From the NCBI GenBank assembly GCA_030426245.1, contig JAUHYZ010000018.1, forward strand, positions 1-41,252: DNA of 41,252 nucleotides, read 5' to 3'. Made by a program: the position numbers and the translations under genes. Below, one piece after another: positions 27,092-36,714 of this stretch. The DNA is from Alphaproteobacteria bacterium (GTDB taxonomy: Bacteria > Pseudomonadota > Alphaproteobacteria > Sphingomonadales > Sphingomonadaceae). Within the stretch, counting starts at the first letter, position 1, and each line of letters starts with the position of its first letter. Below the pieces are notes generated by a model. That model was not told the DNA's origin, did no database searches, and saw only the letters and a list, made by a program, of their open reading frames with translations.

Positions 27092-29029
27092 ATGCTTCAT
27101 TCCCTCCGCAGTTTCATGACCTCAAAGGTCGGAGTCTTCGTCACCCTTGCAGTGCTGGCGGTCATCGCCTTCGCCTTCGCAGTCGGCGATGTGGCCAACA
27201 CCGGCACATTCGGCGGGGTTGCCGGCGGCGATCGCGTAGCAATCGTCGGCGATAAGAAGGTTTCGACTTCGGACCTTTCTTCGGTTGTAGCGAGCGATTT
27301 TGAGAGGTTCCGCCGGGATAACCCCACTGCGACGATGGAAGCCTATATTGCCGGCGGCGGCATGGAGCGCTCGCTGAATCAGATGCTGGACCGTGTGGCC
27401 CTGGCTGAATTCGCCCGAGAGCACGGATTCCGCGCAGGCGATCGCCTGGTGGACAGCGAATTGATCCAGTTCGCAGCGTTCCAGGGCGCGGATGGCCGGT
27501 TTGACGAAGATATCTACCGCAGCGTGATCTCCCAGCAGGGCCTGAGCGACCAGCTCATGCGCGACGACCTGGCTCAAGGCCTGCTTGCGCGGCAGGTGCT
27601 TTTGCCCGCCACGCTGGAAGGCTCCCTCCCGCGTCCCCTGGTCAAGCGTTACGCCGCACTGCTGCGCGAACGGCGCGAGGGTGAGATCGGCCTTCTGCTG
27701 AGCACTGCCTATGCGCCCGAAGAGGATCCTACCGACGAGCAACTGCAGGCCTTCTACAGCGAAAACCGCACCGATTATCTGCAACCGGAACGCCGCGTTA
27801 TCCGCTATGTAACCTTCGACGAAACTTCGCTGAGTGGCCTGCGCGAACCGACGGATGCCGAAATAGATGCGCGTTTCCGCCGCGATTCGACGCAATACGC
27901 CGCTTCGGAAACCAGGCAGTTGACGCAGCTCGTCCTGCCGACGAGAGATGCCGCAGACGCCGTCGTTGCCGAAGTCGCCGGAGGGAAATCTCTCTCGCAG
28001 GCGGCTCGCGATCAGGGGCTCGCCGTGGCCCAGATCGGCCCCGTCTCTGAGTCCGATCTTGCGGAGCAGACCTCCGCCGCCGTGGCGGAGGCCGCCTTCT
28101 CCGCCGATCAAGGTGCAATTGCCACGCCCGCTCGCGGCAATCTCGGTTTTTACGTCATGCGAATCGACAGCATCGACCGCAAAGCAGCACAAACGCTCGA
28201 TATGGTGCGCAGCCAGATTTCCGAAGAACTGGCGAATGAGCAGCGTACAGCCGCGCTCGCCGATTTGAGCAGCGAAATCGATGATGAAATTAGCCGGGGT
28301 TCGAGCCTCACGGAAGTGGCGCAAAAGCTCGACGCCGAAATTGAAACCGTTTCGGAAGCGACTGCCGATGGCCGGATCTTCGGCACTCAGGGTGAAACCG
28401 TACCCGAAGCGATCCAACCGGTTGTTTCCACTGCATTCGATATGCGGGAAGGCGAGCCTCAATTGACCGAAGTCGTCCCCGGCGAGTCTTTCCTCATCTT
28501 CGACGTCAGCGAGATCACGCCCTCTACGGCTCCCCCTCTCGCCGAGATCAAGGATGGTCTCGTCGGCGTGTGGAAGCGCTCCGAAGGGTCGAAAGCGGCC
28601 AAGGAAGCGGCGAACCGCGTGATGGAACGCATCGCGGATGGGGATACGGTCACAGAAGCCATGGCCAAGGAAGATGTCCAGCTGCCTCCGGTCGACACGA
28701 TCGACATGAACCGCCAGCAGCTGACGCAGCAGGGCCGCCGTGTGCCCCCGGTGCTCGCCTTGATGTTCAGCATGGCACAAGGCACGACCAAGCGGCTCGA
28801 GGCTCCGAATGACAATGGCTGGTTCGTCGTCAAGCTGGACGAAATCGAAACCAGCGATCTCGCCGACGACGATCCCTTGATCGAGAGAGCGAGCGGACAG
28901 CTCAGCCAGGTGGCCCAAAACGAACTGGCCGAACAGATGGTCGTGGCGATCAAGAACGAAATCGGTATTGAGCGCAACCAGGCTGCCATCGACGCGGTCG
29001 AGGCGCAGTTGACGGGCCGCGCCAATTAA
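27092..29029 (+). CDS. ppiD: PpiD/SurA-type periplasmic peptidyl-prolyl isomerase
   Basis: A 645-residue membrane-anchored folding factor. An N-terminal anchor (VGVFVTLAVLAVIAFAFAVGD, residues about 13-33) is followed by a SurA-like chaperone region, a parvulin domain (about 255-355, ETRQLTQLVLPTRDAADAV to GNLGFYVMRIDSI) and a long helical C-terminus. This is the layout of PpiD, which sits at the Sec exit and helps outer-membrane and periplasmic proteins fold. Whether the parvulin domain is active is uncertain. I chose the ATG at 27092, which begins the typical MLHSLRSF; a TTG at 27068 is in frame. trpE follows after 27 bases. Confidence 0.92.
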   Translation: MLHSLRSFMTSKVGVFVTLAVLAVIAFAFAVGDVANTGTFGGVAGGDRVAIVGDKKVSTSDLSSVVASDFERFRRDNPTATMEAYIAGGGMERSLNQMLDRVALAEFAREHGFRAGDRLVDSELIQFAAFQGADGRFDEDIYRSVISQQGLSDQLMRDDLAQGLLARQVLLPATLEGSLPRPLVKRYAALLRERREGEIGLLLSTAYAPEEDPTDEQLQAFYSENRTDYLQPERRVIRYVTFDETSLSGLREPTDAEIDARFRRDSTQYAASETRQLTQLVLPTRDAADAVVAEVAGGKSLSQAARDQGLAVAQIGPVSESDLAEQTSAAVAEAAFSADQGAIATPARGNLGFYVMRIDSIDRKAAQTLDMVRSQISEELANEQRTAALADLSSEIDDEISRGSSLTEVAQKLDAEIETVSEATADGRIFGTQGETVPEAIQPVVSTAFDMREGEPQLTEVVPGESFLIFDVSEITPSTAPPLAEIKDGLVGVWKRSEGSKAAKEAANRVMERIADGDTVTEAMAKEDVQLPPVDTIDMNRQQLTQQGRRVPPVLALMFSMAQGTTKRLEAPNDNGWFVVKLDEIETSDLADDDPLIERASGQLSQVAQNELAEQMVVAIKNEIGIERNQAAIDAVEAQLTGRAN

Positions 29030-29056
29030 TTGTTCAAGAGATAAAGGATCCGGGAA

Positions 29057-30583
29057 CTGTCGGGTGCGCTTCCAGAGAATGCCGAAACGGCACGTACATC
29101 CCTTCGGCAAGGGCAGCCCGCGCTCGTCTGGCGCAAGCTGGTAGCCGATACGGAAACTCCCGTCGGCGCAGCGCTGAAACTCATTGAACCGGGACGCGGC
29201 GATTTCCTGCTGGAATCGGTTGAAGGCGGAGAAATACGCGGACGTTACAGCCTGCTCGGCATCGATCCCGATCTGGTGTTTCGTGCCACCGGCAAGACAT
29301 GCGAAGTCAACGCCGACTGGCAGCATGACCGCGAGGCATTCGCGCCGTTTGAGGGTGACAGCCTATCCGAAATGCGCGCTCTGGCTGCTTCGTGCCGCAT
29401 AGACGTCCCCAAGGGCCTGCCGCCTGCCCTCGCCTGCCTGGTCGGCTATTTCGCCTATGAAACGATCGGCCTGGTCGAAGACCTCCCTCGCGCTCCGCAA
29501 GGCGAGCTGCAAGTGCCCGACATTCTTGTCGTCAGGCCGACGTTGATCCTGGTCTTCGACGGGCTGACCGACGAGTTGTTTTGCGTCGCGCCCCTATGGC
29601 TCAATTCCGACGGTACACCTGCCGATCCGGACCGCGCGATCGAACGGGCCGGCGAACGCATCGACGACGCTCTACGCCGATTGTCCGAAGCTTGTCCTGA
29701 GCCCGCGAAGGATGCCAATCTCCCGCAAATGGATCTCCAATCCACCATCCCGGCGGAAGACTATGCTGCGATGGTGCTGAAGGCCAAGGAGTATATCGAG
29801 GCCGGAGACATCTTTCAGGTCGTCCTCGCGCAGCGCTTCACCTGCCCCTTCCCATTGCCGCCATTCGCTCTCTACCGGGCGCTCCGGCGAGTAAATCCTT
29901 CGCCCTTCCTCTATTTCCTGGATCTGCCCGGTTTCGCGGTCGTCGGATCGAGCCCGGAAATCCTGGTACGAGTGCGCGATGGCGAAGTAACTATCCGCCC
30001 GATTGCGGGCACACGTCCGCGCGGCAAGACCGAGGAAGAAGACAAGGCGAACGAGCTCAGCCTGCTGGCCGACGCAAAGGAGCGGGCAGAACATCTGATG
30101 TTGCTCGATCTCGGCCGCAACGATGTGGGGCGCGTAGCGAGCAAGGGCAGCGTCCGCGTGACCTCCAGTTTCAATATCGAACGCTACAGCCATGTCATGC
30201 ATATCGTCAGCAATGTCGTCGGGCAGCTTTCCGAAGATCACGATGCTGTCGACGCATTGTTTGCGGGCTTTCCTGCCGGGACGGTCTCAGGCGCACCGAA
30301 GATCCGCGCCTGCGAAATCATCGCCGAACTAGAGCAGGAAACGCGCGGGCCCTATGCGGGCGGCGTCGGCTATTTTGCGCCGGACGGTTCGATCGACAGT
30401 TGCATCGTCCTGCGCACTGCCGTCGTGAAAGATGGCGTCATGCATGTTCAGGCAGGTGCCGGCATCGTTGCCGACAGCGTGCCCGACTATGAGCAGCGGG
30501 AATGCGAAGCCAAGGCAGGAGCCCTTTTCGCGGCAGCGCGCGAGGCTGCGCGTATCGCCGGTGAACCGGAATTCGGCCAGTAG
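29057..30583 (+). CDS. trpE: Anthranilate synthase component I, probable CTG start
   Basis: Converts chorismate to anthranilate with TrpG. The C-terminal catalytic domain is intact: GSSPEILVR, PIAGTRPRG, LLDLGRNDVGRV, FPAGTVSGAPKIRACEII and YAGGVGYF. The frame is open upstream to a TAA at 29042 but has no ATG, GTG or TTG before the GTG at 29276. Starting there would remove 73 family-like residues, including the Trp-binding LLES (residues 51-54). The CTG at 29057, 8 bases after AAAGGA, restores the full 508-residue length. An ATC at 29048 is less likely. A sequencing error at the start codon is possible. Confidence 0.85.
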   Translation: MSGALPENAETARTSLRQGQPALVWRKLVADTETPVGAALKLIEPGRGDFLLESVEGGEIRGRYSLLGIDPDLVFRATGKTCEVNADWQHDREAFAPFEGDSLSEMRALAASCRIDVPKGLPPALACLVGYFAYETIGLVEDLPRAPQGELQVPDILVVRPTLILVFDGLTDELFCVAPLWLNSDGTPADPDRAIERAGERIDDALRRLSEACPEPAKDANLPQMDLQSTIPAEDYAAMVLKAKEYIEAGDIFQVVLAQRFTCPFPLPPFALYRALRRVNPSPFLYFLDLPGFAVVGSSPEILVRVRDGEVTIRPIAGTRPRGKTEEEDKANELSLLADAKERAEHLMLLDLGRNDVGRVASKGSVRVTSSFNIERYSHVMHIVSNVVGQLSEDHDAVDALFAGFPAGTVSGAPKIRACEIIAELEQETRGPYAGGVGYFAPDGSIDSCIVLRTAVVKDGVMHVQAGAGIVADSVPDYEQRECEAKAGALFAAAREAARIAGEPEFGQ

Positions 30584-30590
30584 GATGAGA

Positions 30591-31406
30591 ATGGCTCGCG
30601 GGTGGATTGCTGCTCTGGGAGCATTGGCGCTTCTTTCCTGCGCGGAGGAAAAGCCCGCCCCTCAGGAACAACAGGCTCCGGAGGTCGCCGCACCGCTGAC
30701 GGCCCCTTGCGAGAAGGCCGTGTTCGAAGACATCCCGCTCACACTGTGCATTGCCGACCCGAAGACGGACCGCATTCACACGGCTCTGGCTCCCGAGCAG
30801 GGGCCGCCATATCGCGGCCTTGCCGCCTATGCCGCCGCACGCGGCGACGGCGCGGATCGGATTCGCTTCGCCATGAATGGCGGAATGTTCGACGATGACG
30901 GCCAGCCCATCGGTTACTATGTCGAAGACGGGGAGCGGCTCAGCAACCTCAACCGTCGGCGTGGCCCGGGCAACTTCCACATGCTGCCCAATGGCGTGTT
31001 TTTCGGGACCGGCGGCGAGTGGGAAGTGCGGACCAGCGAAGATTTCTATGACAACGTCACCACCCGTCCGGACTTCGGCACGCAATCCGGGCCCATGCTG
31101 GTCATAGACGGCGAACTGCATCCGGACATCGATCCGGAAGGAACATCGCTGCGAGTCCGCAACGCTGTCGGTATCGACTCAGCAGGACGCGCGCTGTTCG
31201 TGATTTCCGATGCTCCGCTCTCCTTTGGCCAGCTCGCGCGGTTCTTTCGCGACGTGCTCAAGGTCAAGAATGCGCTGTTCCTCGACGGGACGGTTTCTTC
31301 GCTATGGTGGCCGGAAATCGGGAGACTGGACCGGGGTATTCCTATCGGGCCCTTGATCGTGGTGGAGAAACGGGCAAAGGCGCCTGTGGAGAAAGACGCG
31401 CCATGA
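30591..31406 (+). CDS. Lipoprotein with phosphodiester glycosidase (NAGPA/DUF2233) domain
   Basis: A 271-residue protein starting [17 protein letters not shown], a lipoprotein signal with the lipidated cysteine at position 17. A Pro/Glu-rich linker leads into a NAGPA/DUF2233 domain: [45 protein letters not shown] and the [12 protein letters not shown] end. Related proteins cleave sugar phosphodiesters, but the substrate here is unknown. The ATG at 30591 follows AGGA; one at 30585 is also possible. The gene sits inside the trp operon, 7 bases after trpE, and its TGA overlaps the trpG ATG (ATGA). Confidence 0.86.
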   Translation: MARGWIAALGALALLSCAEEKPAPQEQQAPEVAAPLTAPCEKAVFEDIPLTLCIADPKTDRIHTALAPEQGPPYRGLAAYAAARGDGADRIRFAMNGGMFDDDGQPIGYYVEDGERLSNLNRRRGPGNFHMLPNGVFFGTGGEWEVRTSEDFYDNVTTRPDFGTQSGPMLVIDGELHPDIDPEGTSLRVRNAVGIDSAGRALFVISDAPLSFGQLARFFRDVLKVKNALFLDGTVSSLWWPEIGRLDRGIPIGPLIVVEKRAKAPVEKDAP

Positions 31407-31987
31407 TCCTGGTTATCGACAATTATGACAGCTTCACCTGGAACCTGGTCCATTACGTGATGGAACTGGGCACCGAGGTTCAGGTTGTGCGTAACGACGC
31501 CGTCACTGCTCAGGAAGCGCTGGCGACCGGTGCGCGCGGGTTTCTCATCTCTCCGGGGCCCTGCACGCCGAACGAAGCGGGCGTCAGCCTGGATCTCGTG
31601 GCAGCTTGCGCTGCTGAGAATAAGCCCCTGCTCGGTGTCTGTCTGGGGCACCAGTCCATCGGCCAGCATTTCGGCGGGAAGGTCGTGCGCGGCGGGCTCA
31701 TGCATGGCAAAACGTCACCCATCACGCATGACGGCACCGGCGTTTTCGAAGGGCTCCCCTCGCCATACACGGCGACCCGCTATCACTCGCTGGTGGTCGA
31801 GAATATTCCCGATGAGCTGGTGATCAACGCCACATCGGACGATACGCATGTCATGGGCTTCCGGCACCGCGAGCTCCCGATCCACGGCGTGCAGTTCCAC
31901 CCGGAAAGCATCGCTACGCAATACGGGCACGCCCTGCTCGCCAATTTCCTCAAGATTTGCGGGCTCAACGCCAGCATTCCGGCATGA
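31403..31987 (+). CDS. trpG: Anthranilate synthase component II (glutamine amidotransferase)
   Basis: A 194-residue class I glutamine amidotransferase that supplies ammonia to TrpE; such subunits can also serve PabB in folate synthesis. It shows the start [17 protein letters not shown], the nucleophile in [13 protein letters not shown] and the His-Glu pair in [14 protein letters not shown]. Four-base overlaps at both ends (ATGA with the lipoprotein gene and with trpD) imply translational coupling through the operon. Confidence 0.97.
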   Translation: MILVIDNYDSFTWNLVHYVMELGTEVQVVRNDAVTAQEALATGARGFLISPGPCTPNEAGVSLDLVAACAAENKPLLGVCLGHQSIGQHFGGKVVRGGLMHGKTSPITHDGTGVFEGLPSPYTATRYHSLVVENIPDELVINATSDDTHVMGFRHRELPIHGVQFHPESIATQYGHALLANFLKICGLNASIPA

Positions 31988-32952
31988 GCCTGAGTTTTAC
32001 AGAGGCCGAAGCTCTCTTCGGGCGGATGCTCGATGGCGAGATGTCGAATCAGGAAATCCGCGATACGCTGGTGACACTGGGCGACCGCGGAGAAACTGCC
32101 AGCGAGATCGCCGGGGCCGCAAAGGCCATGCGCGACAGGATGATCCCAGTTGCCGCGCCGGACAATGCCATCGATGTTTGCGGTACCGGAGGCGACGGGC
32201 AGCACAGCCTCAATATCTCGACTGCCGTGGCTATCGTCGTCGCCGCCTGCGACGTGCCGGTCGCCAAACATGGCAACCGCGCCGCATCCAGCAAGGCAGG
32301 CGCTGCCGACACTCTCGAAGCTCTGGGGCTGGACCTGAACAATGCGGGGGCGCGGGCGGAAACGACCCTGGCTGAAATCGGCATCGCCTTCCTGTTCGCG
32401 CAGGCACACCACCCGGCGATGAAATATGTCATGCCGATCCGCAAGGAAATCGGCCGCCGCACGATCTTCAACCTGCTTGGCCCCATCGCCAATCCGGCGA
32501 GCGTTTCGCGCCAGCTGATCGGTATCGCCGCCCCTGACTATGTCCCGATCTATCGCGACGCGATGAAAATGCTGGGCATGGAAAGGGTCATGATCGTCTC
32601 CGGCGAAGAAGGTCTGGACGAACTATCCATTGCCGGGCCGAGCCGGATCGCCACCATCGGTATAGCCGATCTCGGCGAAAGCATTACACCAGAAGATGCC
32701 GGCCTGCCGCGCCATTCCCTTGACGCCATTCGCGGCGGAGACGCCGGTTTCAATGCGGATGCCCTGCGCCGTTTGCTGCAGGGAGAACCTGGCGCCTATC
32801 GCGATGCCGTGCTGCTCAATGCCGCTGCCGCGCTAATCGTCGCCGGCGAGGCCCGCAATTGGAAGGAAGGCGCGGAAGAGGCCGCCGAAGCGATCGACAA
32901 GGGGCTTGCGAAGTCGCTGCTCGATTGCTGGATCGAGACTTGCAAGCCATGA
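31984..32952 (+). CDS. trpD: Anthranilate phosphoribosyltransferase
   Basis: A 322-residue enzyme that transfers phosphoribose from PRPP to anthranilate. It carries the diagnostic [15 protein letters not shown] phosphate-binding motif, [21 protein letters not shown] and [16 protein letters not shown]. The start ATG at 31984 overlaps the trpG stop, and its own stop overlaps the trpC start, both by four bases. Confidence 0.97.
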   Translation: MSLSFTEAEALFGRMLDGEMSNQEIRDTLVTLGDRGETASEIAGAAKAMRDRMIPVAAPDNAIDVCGTGGDGQHSLNISTAVAIVVAACDVPVAKHGNRAASSKAGAADTLEALGLDLNNAGARAETTLAEIGIAFLFAQAHHPAMKYVMPIRKEIGRRTIFNLLGPIANPASVSRQLIGIAAPDYVPIYRDAMKMLGMERVMIVSGEEGLDELSIAGPSRIATIGIADLGESITPEDAGLPRHSLDAIRGGDAGFNADALRRLLQGEPGAYRDAVLLNAAAALIVAGEARNWKEGAEEAAEAIDKGLAKSLLDCWIETCKP

Positions 32953-33737
32953 CCAACAAACTCATCGAGATTTGCGCCAACAAGCGAGAGGAAGTTGCCG
33001 CCCGCAAGGCCGCTACGAGCCTGACCGATTTGCGCAGGCTGGCTGCTGAGCAAACCGAGCCCCGGGGCTTTCGCAGGGCCCTCGAAGTCCGGACCAATGG
33101 CGGCTTCGGCCTGATTGCCGAAATCAAAAAAGCATCCCCCTCCAAAGGTCTTATTCGCGAGGATTTCCAACCCGCGGCGCATGCGATGGCCTATGAAGCT
33201 GGCGGTGCGGCGTGCCTTTCAGTCTTGACCGACGCACCCTATTTCCAGGGGCACGAAGACTTTCTGATCGAAGCCCGTACGGCCTGTTCGCTGCCCGTCC
33301 TGCGCAAGGATTTCATGGTCGATCCGTGGCAAGTCACCGAAGCGCGGGCAATCGGCGCAGATGCCATCCTGATTATTGTGGCGGCGCTGGAAGACGCGCA
33401 AATGGCCGAGATCGAAGCGGCAGCGATCGATTGCGGAATGGACGTGCTGGTCGAGGTGCACGACGAAGTGGAAATGGAGCGGGCCGCGCGGCTGAAGAGC
33501 CGCCTGATCGGCGTCAACAATCGCGATTTGCGTACCTTCGTCACCGACATTGGCGTGACCGAGCGGCTTGCCGCGCTGGCGCCCGAAGGCACGCTGCTGG
33601 TGAGCGAAAGCGGGATCAACGGCCATGCCGATATTGAGCGCCTCGCCAAAGGCGGCGTACGTTGTTACCTGGTTGGCGAAAGCCTGATGCGTCAGCCCGA
33701 TGTCGCAGCGGCAACCAGGGCTCTGCTCGGCAACTGA
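32949..33737 (+). CDS. trpC: Indole-3-glycerol phosphate synthase
   Basis: A 262-residue TIM-barrel enzyme. Conserved parts are [46 protein letters not shown] and LVSESGING. It is a stand-alone TrpC with no TrpF domain, so phosphoribosylanthranilate isomerase must be encoded elsewhere, as must TrpA and TrpB. It is the last trp gene here; the convergent mipZ ends 10 bases away and no terminator hairpin with a T-run is visible between them. Confidence 0.97.
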   Translation: MTNKLIEICANKREEVAARKAATSLTDLRRLAAEQTEPRGFRRALEVRTNGGFGLIAEIKKASPSKGLIREDFQPAAHAMAYEAGGAACLSVLTDAPYFQGHEDFLIEARTACSLPVLRKDFMVDPWQVTEARAIGADAILIIVAALEDAQMAEIEAAAIDCGMDVLVEVHDEVEMERAARLKSRLIGVNNRDLRTFVTDIGVTERLAALAPEGTLLVSESGINGHADIERLAKGGVRCYLVGESLMRQPDVAAATRALLGN

Positions 33738-33747
33738 ACTCGAATGA

Positions 33748-34743
33748 TCAGGTCGAAACCGGCTGCATCCGGGCGTGCAGGGATTCGCTGAACGCGCGCG
33801 ACGATTTCTCGCTTATCCGCCCCTTGCCGCAACCATGGTCCCATTTTTCGAACACTGGCTGCTGGGGAATGGAAAGGTCTGCCGCCAGACCCATGATCTC
33901 GTCACCGGTGGGTGCCTGCATCTTTGCTAGGCCCGGAATATGGCGCAGATCGAGATGGGTCAGGCCGAAAGCGAACAACTCGCGATAGGCAACGCGTTCG
34001 CGGAAGCCCCGGGCGAGCCGGAAATCGAATTGCGGTGCCAATTGCCTGAGTGCGTCATTCACTCTCATTTGCTGGCGCCGTTCTGATGTCCGAACGCGGT
34101 TCTTCATCACGACCCAGTCGAAGGCACCGCCGCCGCGCTGTTCTCTTTCCTGGCGCAATTCGCAAACCAGTTTCGCGAACTGGCCCGCGCCGCGCAGGCG
34201 GCCCGTTACAGGATCGAAGTCGCCGAGCAGTTCCAGATCGACCGAAGAACTGTTGACCGGCGTCACCAGCGTATCGGCAATGGATATCGCATAGCGGGCG
34301 ATGGCCGAATCGTGACCAGCCACATCGATGATCACGACGCTGGAATCGGACCCGGCCCGTGCGATTTCCTGGCTCAGCAGGGAACCGGTCTGCTTTTGCA
34401 GGACGATGTGACGCGCCAGCGGAACATCGACCCGCAGTGAGCGAACCGTCCCTTCGCGGTGTTCCAACGCGGAATCGAGAGACCGCTGCCGGCGATCGAG
34501 ATCGACCGCGAGCACCTTGTGACCGGCATAGCTGAGTGCGACGGCGCAATGGAAAGCGAGGGTAGACTTGCCGACGCCGCCCTTTTCATTTGCGAATACG
34601 ACGACATGGCCATTCGGCCGAACGCGCGACAACGCATCGCGAACGATGACAGACGGATGGACTTCTCCAGGCAACGCGAACTGTGCGCGCGGCTCTTCGG
34701 CCCGCGCTCCACCGCCGAACATGAACTGGTCTGAGTCCGCCAT
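33748..34743 (-). CDS. mipZ: MipZ-like division-plane ATPase (ParA/MinD superfamily)
   Basis: A 331-residue ATPase. The deviant Walker A motif NEKGGVGKST is at residues 52-61, followed by VDLDRRQRS, DVAGHDSAIARYA, ADTLVTPVNSSSVDLELLGDFDPVTG, DWVVMKNRV and RVAYRELFAFGLTHLDL. These match Caulobacter MipZ, which forms a bipolar gradient with ParB and inhibits FtsZ away from midcell. It has about 45 extra N-terminal residues and a longer C-terminal tail (EKWDHGCGKGRISEKSSRAF). I chose the ATG at 34743 over a GTG at 34785. It lies on the opposite strand between trpC and moaC. Confidence 0.88.
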   Translation of the reverse strand: MADSDQFMFGGGARAEEPRAQFALPGEVHPSVIVRDALSRVRPNGHVVVFANEKGGVGKSTLAFHCAVALSYAGHKVLAVDLDRRQRSLDSALEHREGTVRSLRVDVPLARHIVLQKQTGSLLSQEIARAGSDSSVVIIDVAGHDSAIARYAISIADTLVTPVNSSSVDLELLGDFDPVTGRLRGAGQFAKLVCELRQEREQRGGGAFDWVVMKNRVRTSERRQQMRVNDALRQLAPQFDFRLARGFRERVAYRELFAFGLTHLDLRHIPGLAKMQAPTGDEIMGLAADLSIPQQPVFEKWDHGCGKGRISEKSSRAFSESLHARMQPVST

Positions 34744-34924
34744 ACGCTCTGCCCCCTGACTGTGCTGAAGCGACTCGGTTTCCACAGGTTGTTAACAAGA
34801 GATTCAGACCGATGACTAGGGATTACCGGCGAAAAATCGCGGGGCTAAACTGCGAATCCCAATTTAATACAGTTGCCCGAAATGCGATTACTGTCGGCTT
34901 TGAAACGAAGCGAATGGAGTAACA
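34744..34924. promoter_or_regulatory. Divergent gap between mipZ and the moaC leader
   Basis: This stretch must hold the promoters of mipZ (leftward) and moaC-moeA (rightward). I find no CtrA-type TTAA-N7-TTAA site. One weak DnaA-like match (GTTTCCACA near 34780, two mismatches to consensus) is not convincing on its own. Confidence 0.35.
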
Positions 34925-35023
34925 GTGAAGAGCTTGCGGTGCGCGGGACATGAGCCGGTGACATTCCGCGTGAACAATCCGCGCTGTTCGTCACTTCGGC
35001 GATCTGGCATGGGAGCGCGATGA
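34925..35023 (+). CDS. Candidate 32-residue upstream peptide coupled to moaC
   Basis: A short frame starting at GTG 34925, with GGAG five bases upstream, and ending in a TGA that overlaps the moaC ATG (ATGA, 35020-35023). The peptide begins [20 protein letters not shown], is basic and has two cysteines. The ribosome site and the stop/start overlap suggest a leader that couples translation into moaC, but no family is recognised and the frame may be chance. Confidence 0.28.
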   Translation: MKSLRCAGHEPVTFRVNNPRCSSLRRSGMGAR

Positions 35024-35493
35024 ACAAGCTTACCCATCTCGATGATCAGGGCCATGCCCGGATGGTGGATGTCGGCAAAAAGGCTGAAACCGCTCGCAAG
35101 GCCGTGGCGAGCGGCCGGATACGCATGTCCGCTGCCGCTTTGAAGGCCATACGCGATGGCGATGTGCCCAAGGGTGACGTACTGGCCGCAGCCCGCCTCG
35201 CCGGAATCATGGCAGCGAAGAAGACCGCCGACATCATTCCCCTGTGTCATCCGCTCGGCCTGGATTCCGTCACACTGGATTTCGGGTTCGAACAGGATGC
35301 GGTTCGCGCGACGGCTTCGGCCAACCTGACGGGCAAGACGGGGGTCGAGATGGAAGCCATGGTGGCCACTTCCGTCGCGCTGCTAACGATTTACGACATG
35401 GCCAAGGCGATCGACAAGGCGATGGTTGTCGAAGATGTTCGCCTGCTGTCCAAGAGCGGCGGCAAATCCGGCGAGTGGAAAGCGCCGGAATAG
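35020..35493 (+). CDS. moaC: Cyclic pyranopterin monophosphate synthase MoaC
   Basis: A 157-residue molybdenum-cofactor enzyme that completes cyclic pyranopterin monophosphate formation after MoaA. It shows the conserved [36 protein letters not shown] and [30 protein letters not shown] lies 5 bases upstream of the ATG. moeA follows after 4 bases, so the two share a transcript; MoaA is not in the window. Confidence 0.97.
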   Translation: MNKLTHLDDQGHARMVDVGKKAETARKAVASGRIRMSAAALKAIRDGDVPKGDVLAAARLAGIMAAKKTADIIPLCHPLGLDSVTLDFGFEQDAVRATASANLTGKTGVEMEAMVATSVALLTIYDMAKAIDKAMVVEDVRLLSKSGGKSGEWKAPE

Positions 35494-35497
35494 CATC

Positions 35498-36700
35498 GTG
35501 AACGGAAAGCCGCCGCCGCCCCTGCCGCTTGCCGAAGCCCAGCTACGCCTGCTGGCAATGCCCGAGCCTCTGCCGGTCGAAGAACTGCCGGTAGAGTCCG
35601 CAATCGGCCGGTGCCTGGGCGCGCCCTTGCTGGCCCAAAGGACCCAGCCTGCAGCCGATCTTTCGGCGATGGACGGCTACGCCCTGCGCAGCGGCGATAA
35701 CGGGCCATGGAAAGTCGTGGGCGAAAGCGCTGCCGGCCACCCCTTCGAAGGTATGGTCGGCCAGGGTGAAGCCATTCGCATTTCGACGGGCGCGTTGATG
35801 CCGCAAGGTGCGGATGCGGTATTGCTTCAGGAAAACGCCCTGCGCAGCGACGAAGAGCTCTCGCTCAATGGCGAAGGCGATCCCACACCGCGCCACATCC
35901 GCCGCGCAGGGTTCGATTTCAAGCAAGGGGACGAAATCCTCTCCGCCGGCACACATATCGGCCCCGCCCAGATCGCATTGGCACTCACCTCGGGCAACGC
36001 AGCAGTTCCGGTTCATCGTCTTCCCAAAGTTGCCGTCATCGATAGCGGGGACGAACTGGCAAGCGACGCCGCCAATTGCGCGCCGCACCAGATCCCGGCC
36101 AGCAATGGCGCCATGCTGGCCGCAATGCTGCGCGGCCTGACAAGCGAGACCCGCCGCATCGGCCCGGTTGCCGACGATCTGGGTGCCCTCGCCGCGGCAT
36201 TCGGCGATGCCGGTGACGGACCAGTCGCTGCGGATGTGATCGTAACCAGCGGCGGTGCCTCGGTCGGCGATCACGATCTCGTCCGCCCTGCCCTGGAGGC
36301 GTGGGGCGCGGAAATCTCATTCTGGCGTGTCGCCATGAAACCCGGAAAGCCGCTGCTTGTGGCCCGCAAGGATTCGCAATTCGTCATCGGCCTGCCAGGC
36401 AATCCGGTCTCCAGCTTTGTCACGGCGTACTTCTTCCTTCTACCCATGCTGCGGGTGATGGGCGGAAACCGCGCGCCTTGCCCGCAGCCGATCTCCATCC
36501 CGCTCGGCACGGATATTCCGCCTGGCGGAAGCCGCCTGGAATTTCTCCGCGCAATCGTGGCCAATGGCTGCGTCACGCCTGTAAGCGAGCAGGACAGCAG
36601 CGCTCTGCGCGCATTGGCACGGACCAATGCACTGATCGAGCGGCCCAGCAACGCGCCGGAAGCCAAGGCAGGCACGGCGGCCCTCACCTATCTGCTTTAG
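35498..36700 (+). CDS. moeA: Molybdopterin molybdenumtransferase MoeA
   Basis: A 400-residue enzyme that inserts molybdenum into adenylylated molybdopterin. Conserved parts are AADLSAMDGYALR, RISTGALMPQGADAVL, TSGGASVGDHDLVR, MKPGKPLLVAR and GLPGNPVSSFVTAYFF. The start is the GTG at 35498, four bases after the moaC stop and after CCGGAA; a frame start at 35426 lies inside moaC. The lexA promoter begins directly after its stop codon. Confidence 0.96.
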   Translation: MNGKPPPPLPLAEAQLRLLAMPEPLPVEELPVESAIGRCLGAPLLAQRTQPAADLSAMDGYALRSGDNGPWKVVGESAAGHPFEGMVGQGEAIRISTGALMPQGADAVLLQENALRSDEELSLNGEGDPTPRHIRRAGFDFKQGDEILSAGTHIGPAQIALALTSGNAAVPVHRLPKVAVIDSGDELASDAANCAPHQIPASNGAMLAAMLRGLTSETRRIGPVADDLGALAAAFGDAGDGPVAADVIVTSGGASVGDHDLVRPALEAWGAEISFWRVAMKPGKPLLVARKDSQFVIGLPGNPVSSFVTAYFFLLPMLRVMGGNRAPCPQPISIPLGTDIPPGGSRLEFLRAIVANGCVTPVSEQDSSALRALARTNALIERPSNAPEAKAGTAALTYLL

Positions 36701-36714
36701 GCCGCCAAGGGCGC

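Noticed and set aside
27122..29326. A 734-codon leftward open frame across ppiD and the start of trpE
   Set aside because: It is antisense to a well-supported PpiD gene in GC-rich DNA, where long antisense frames are common. The translation has no family features.
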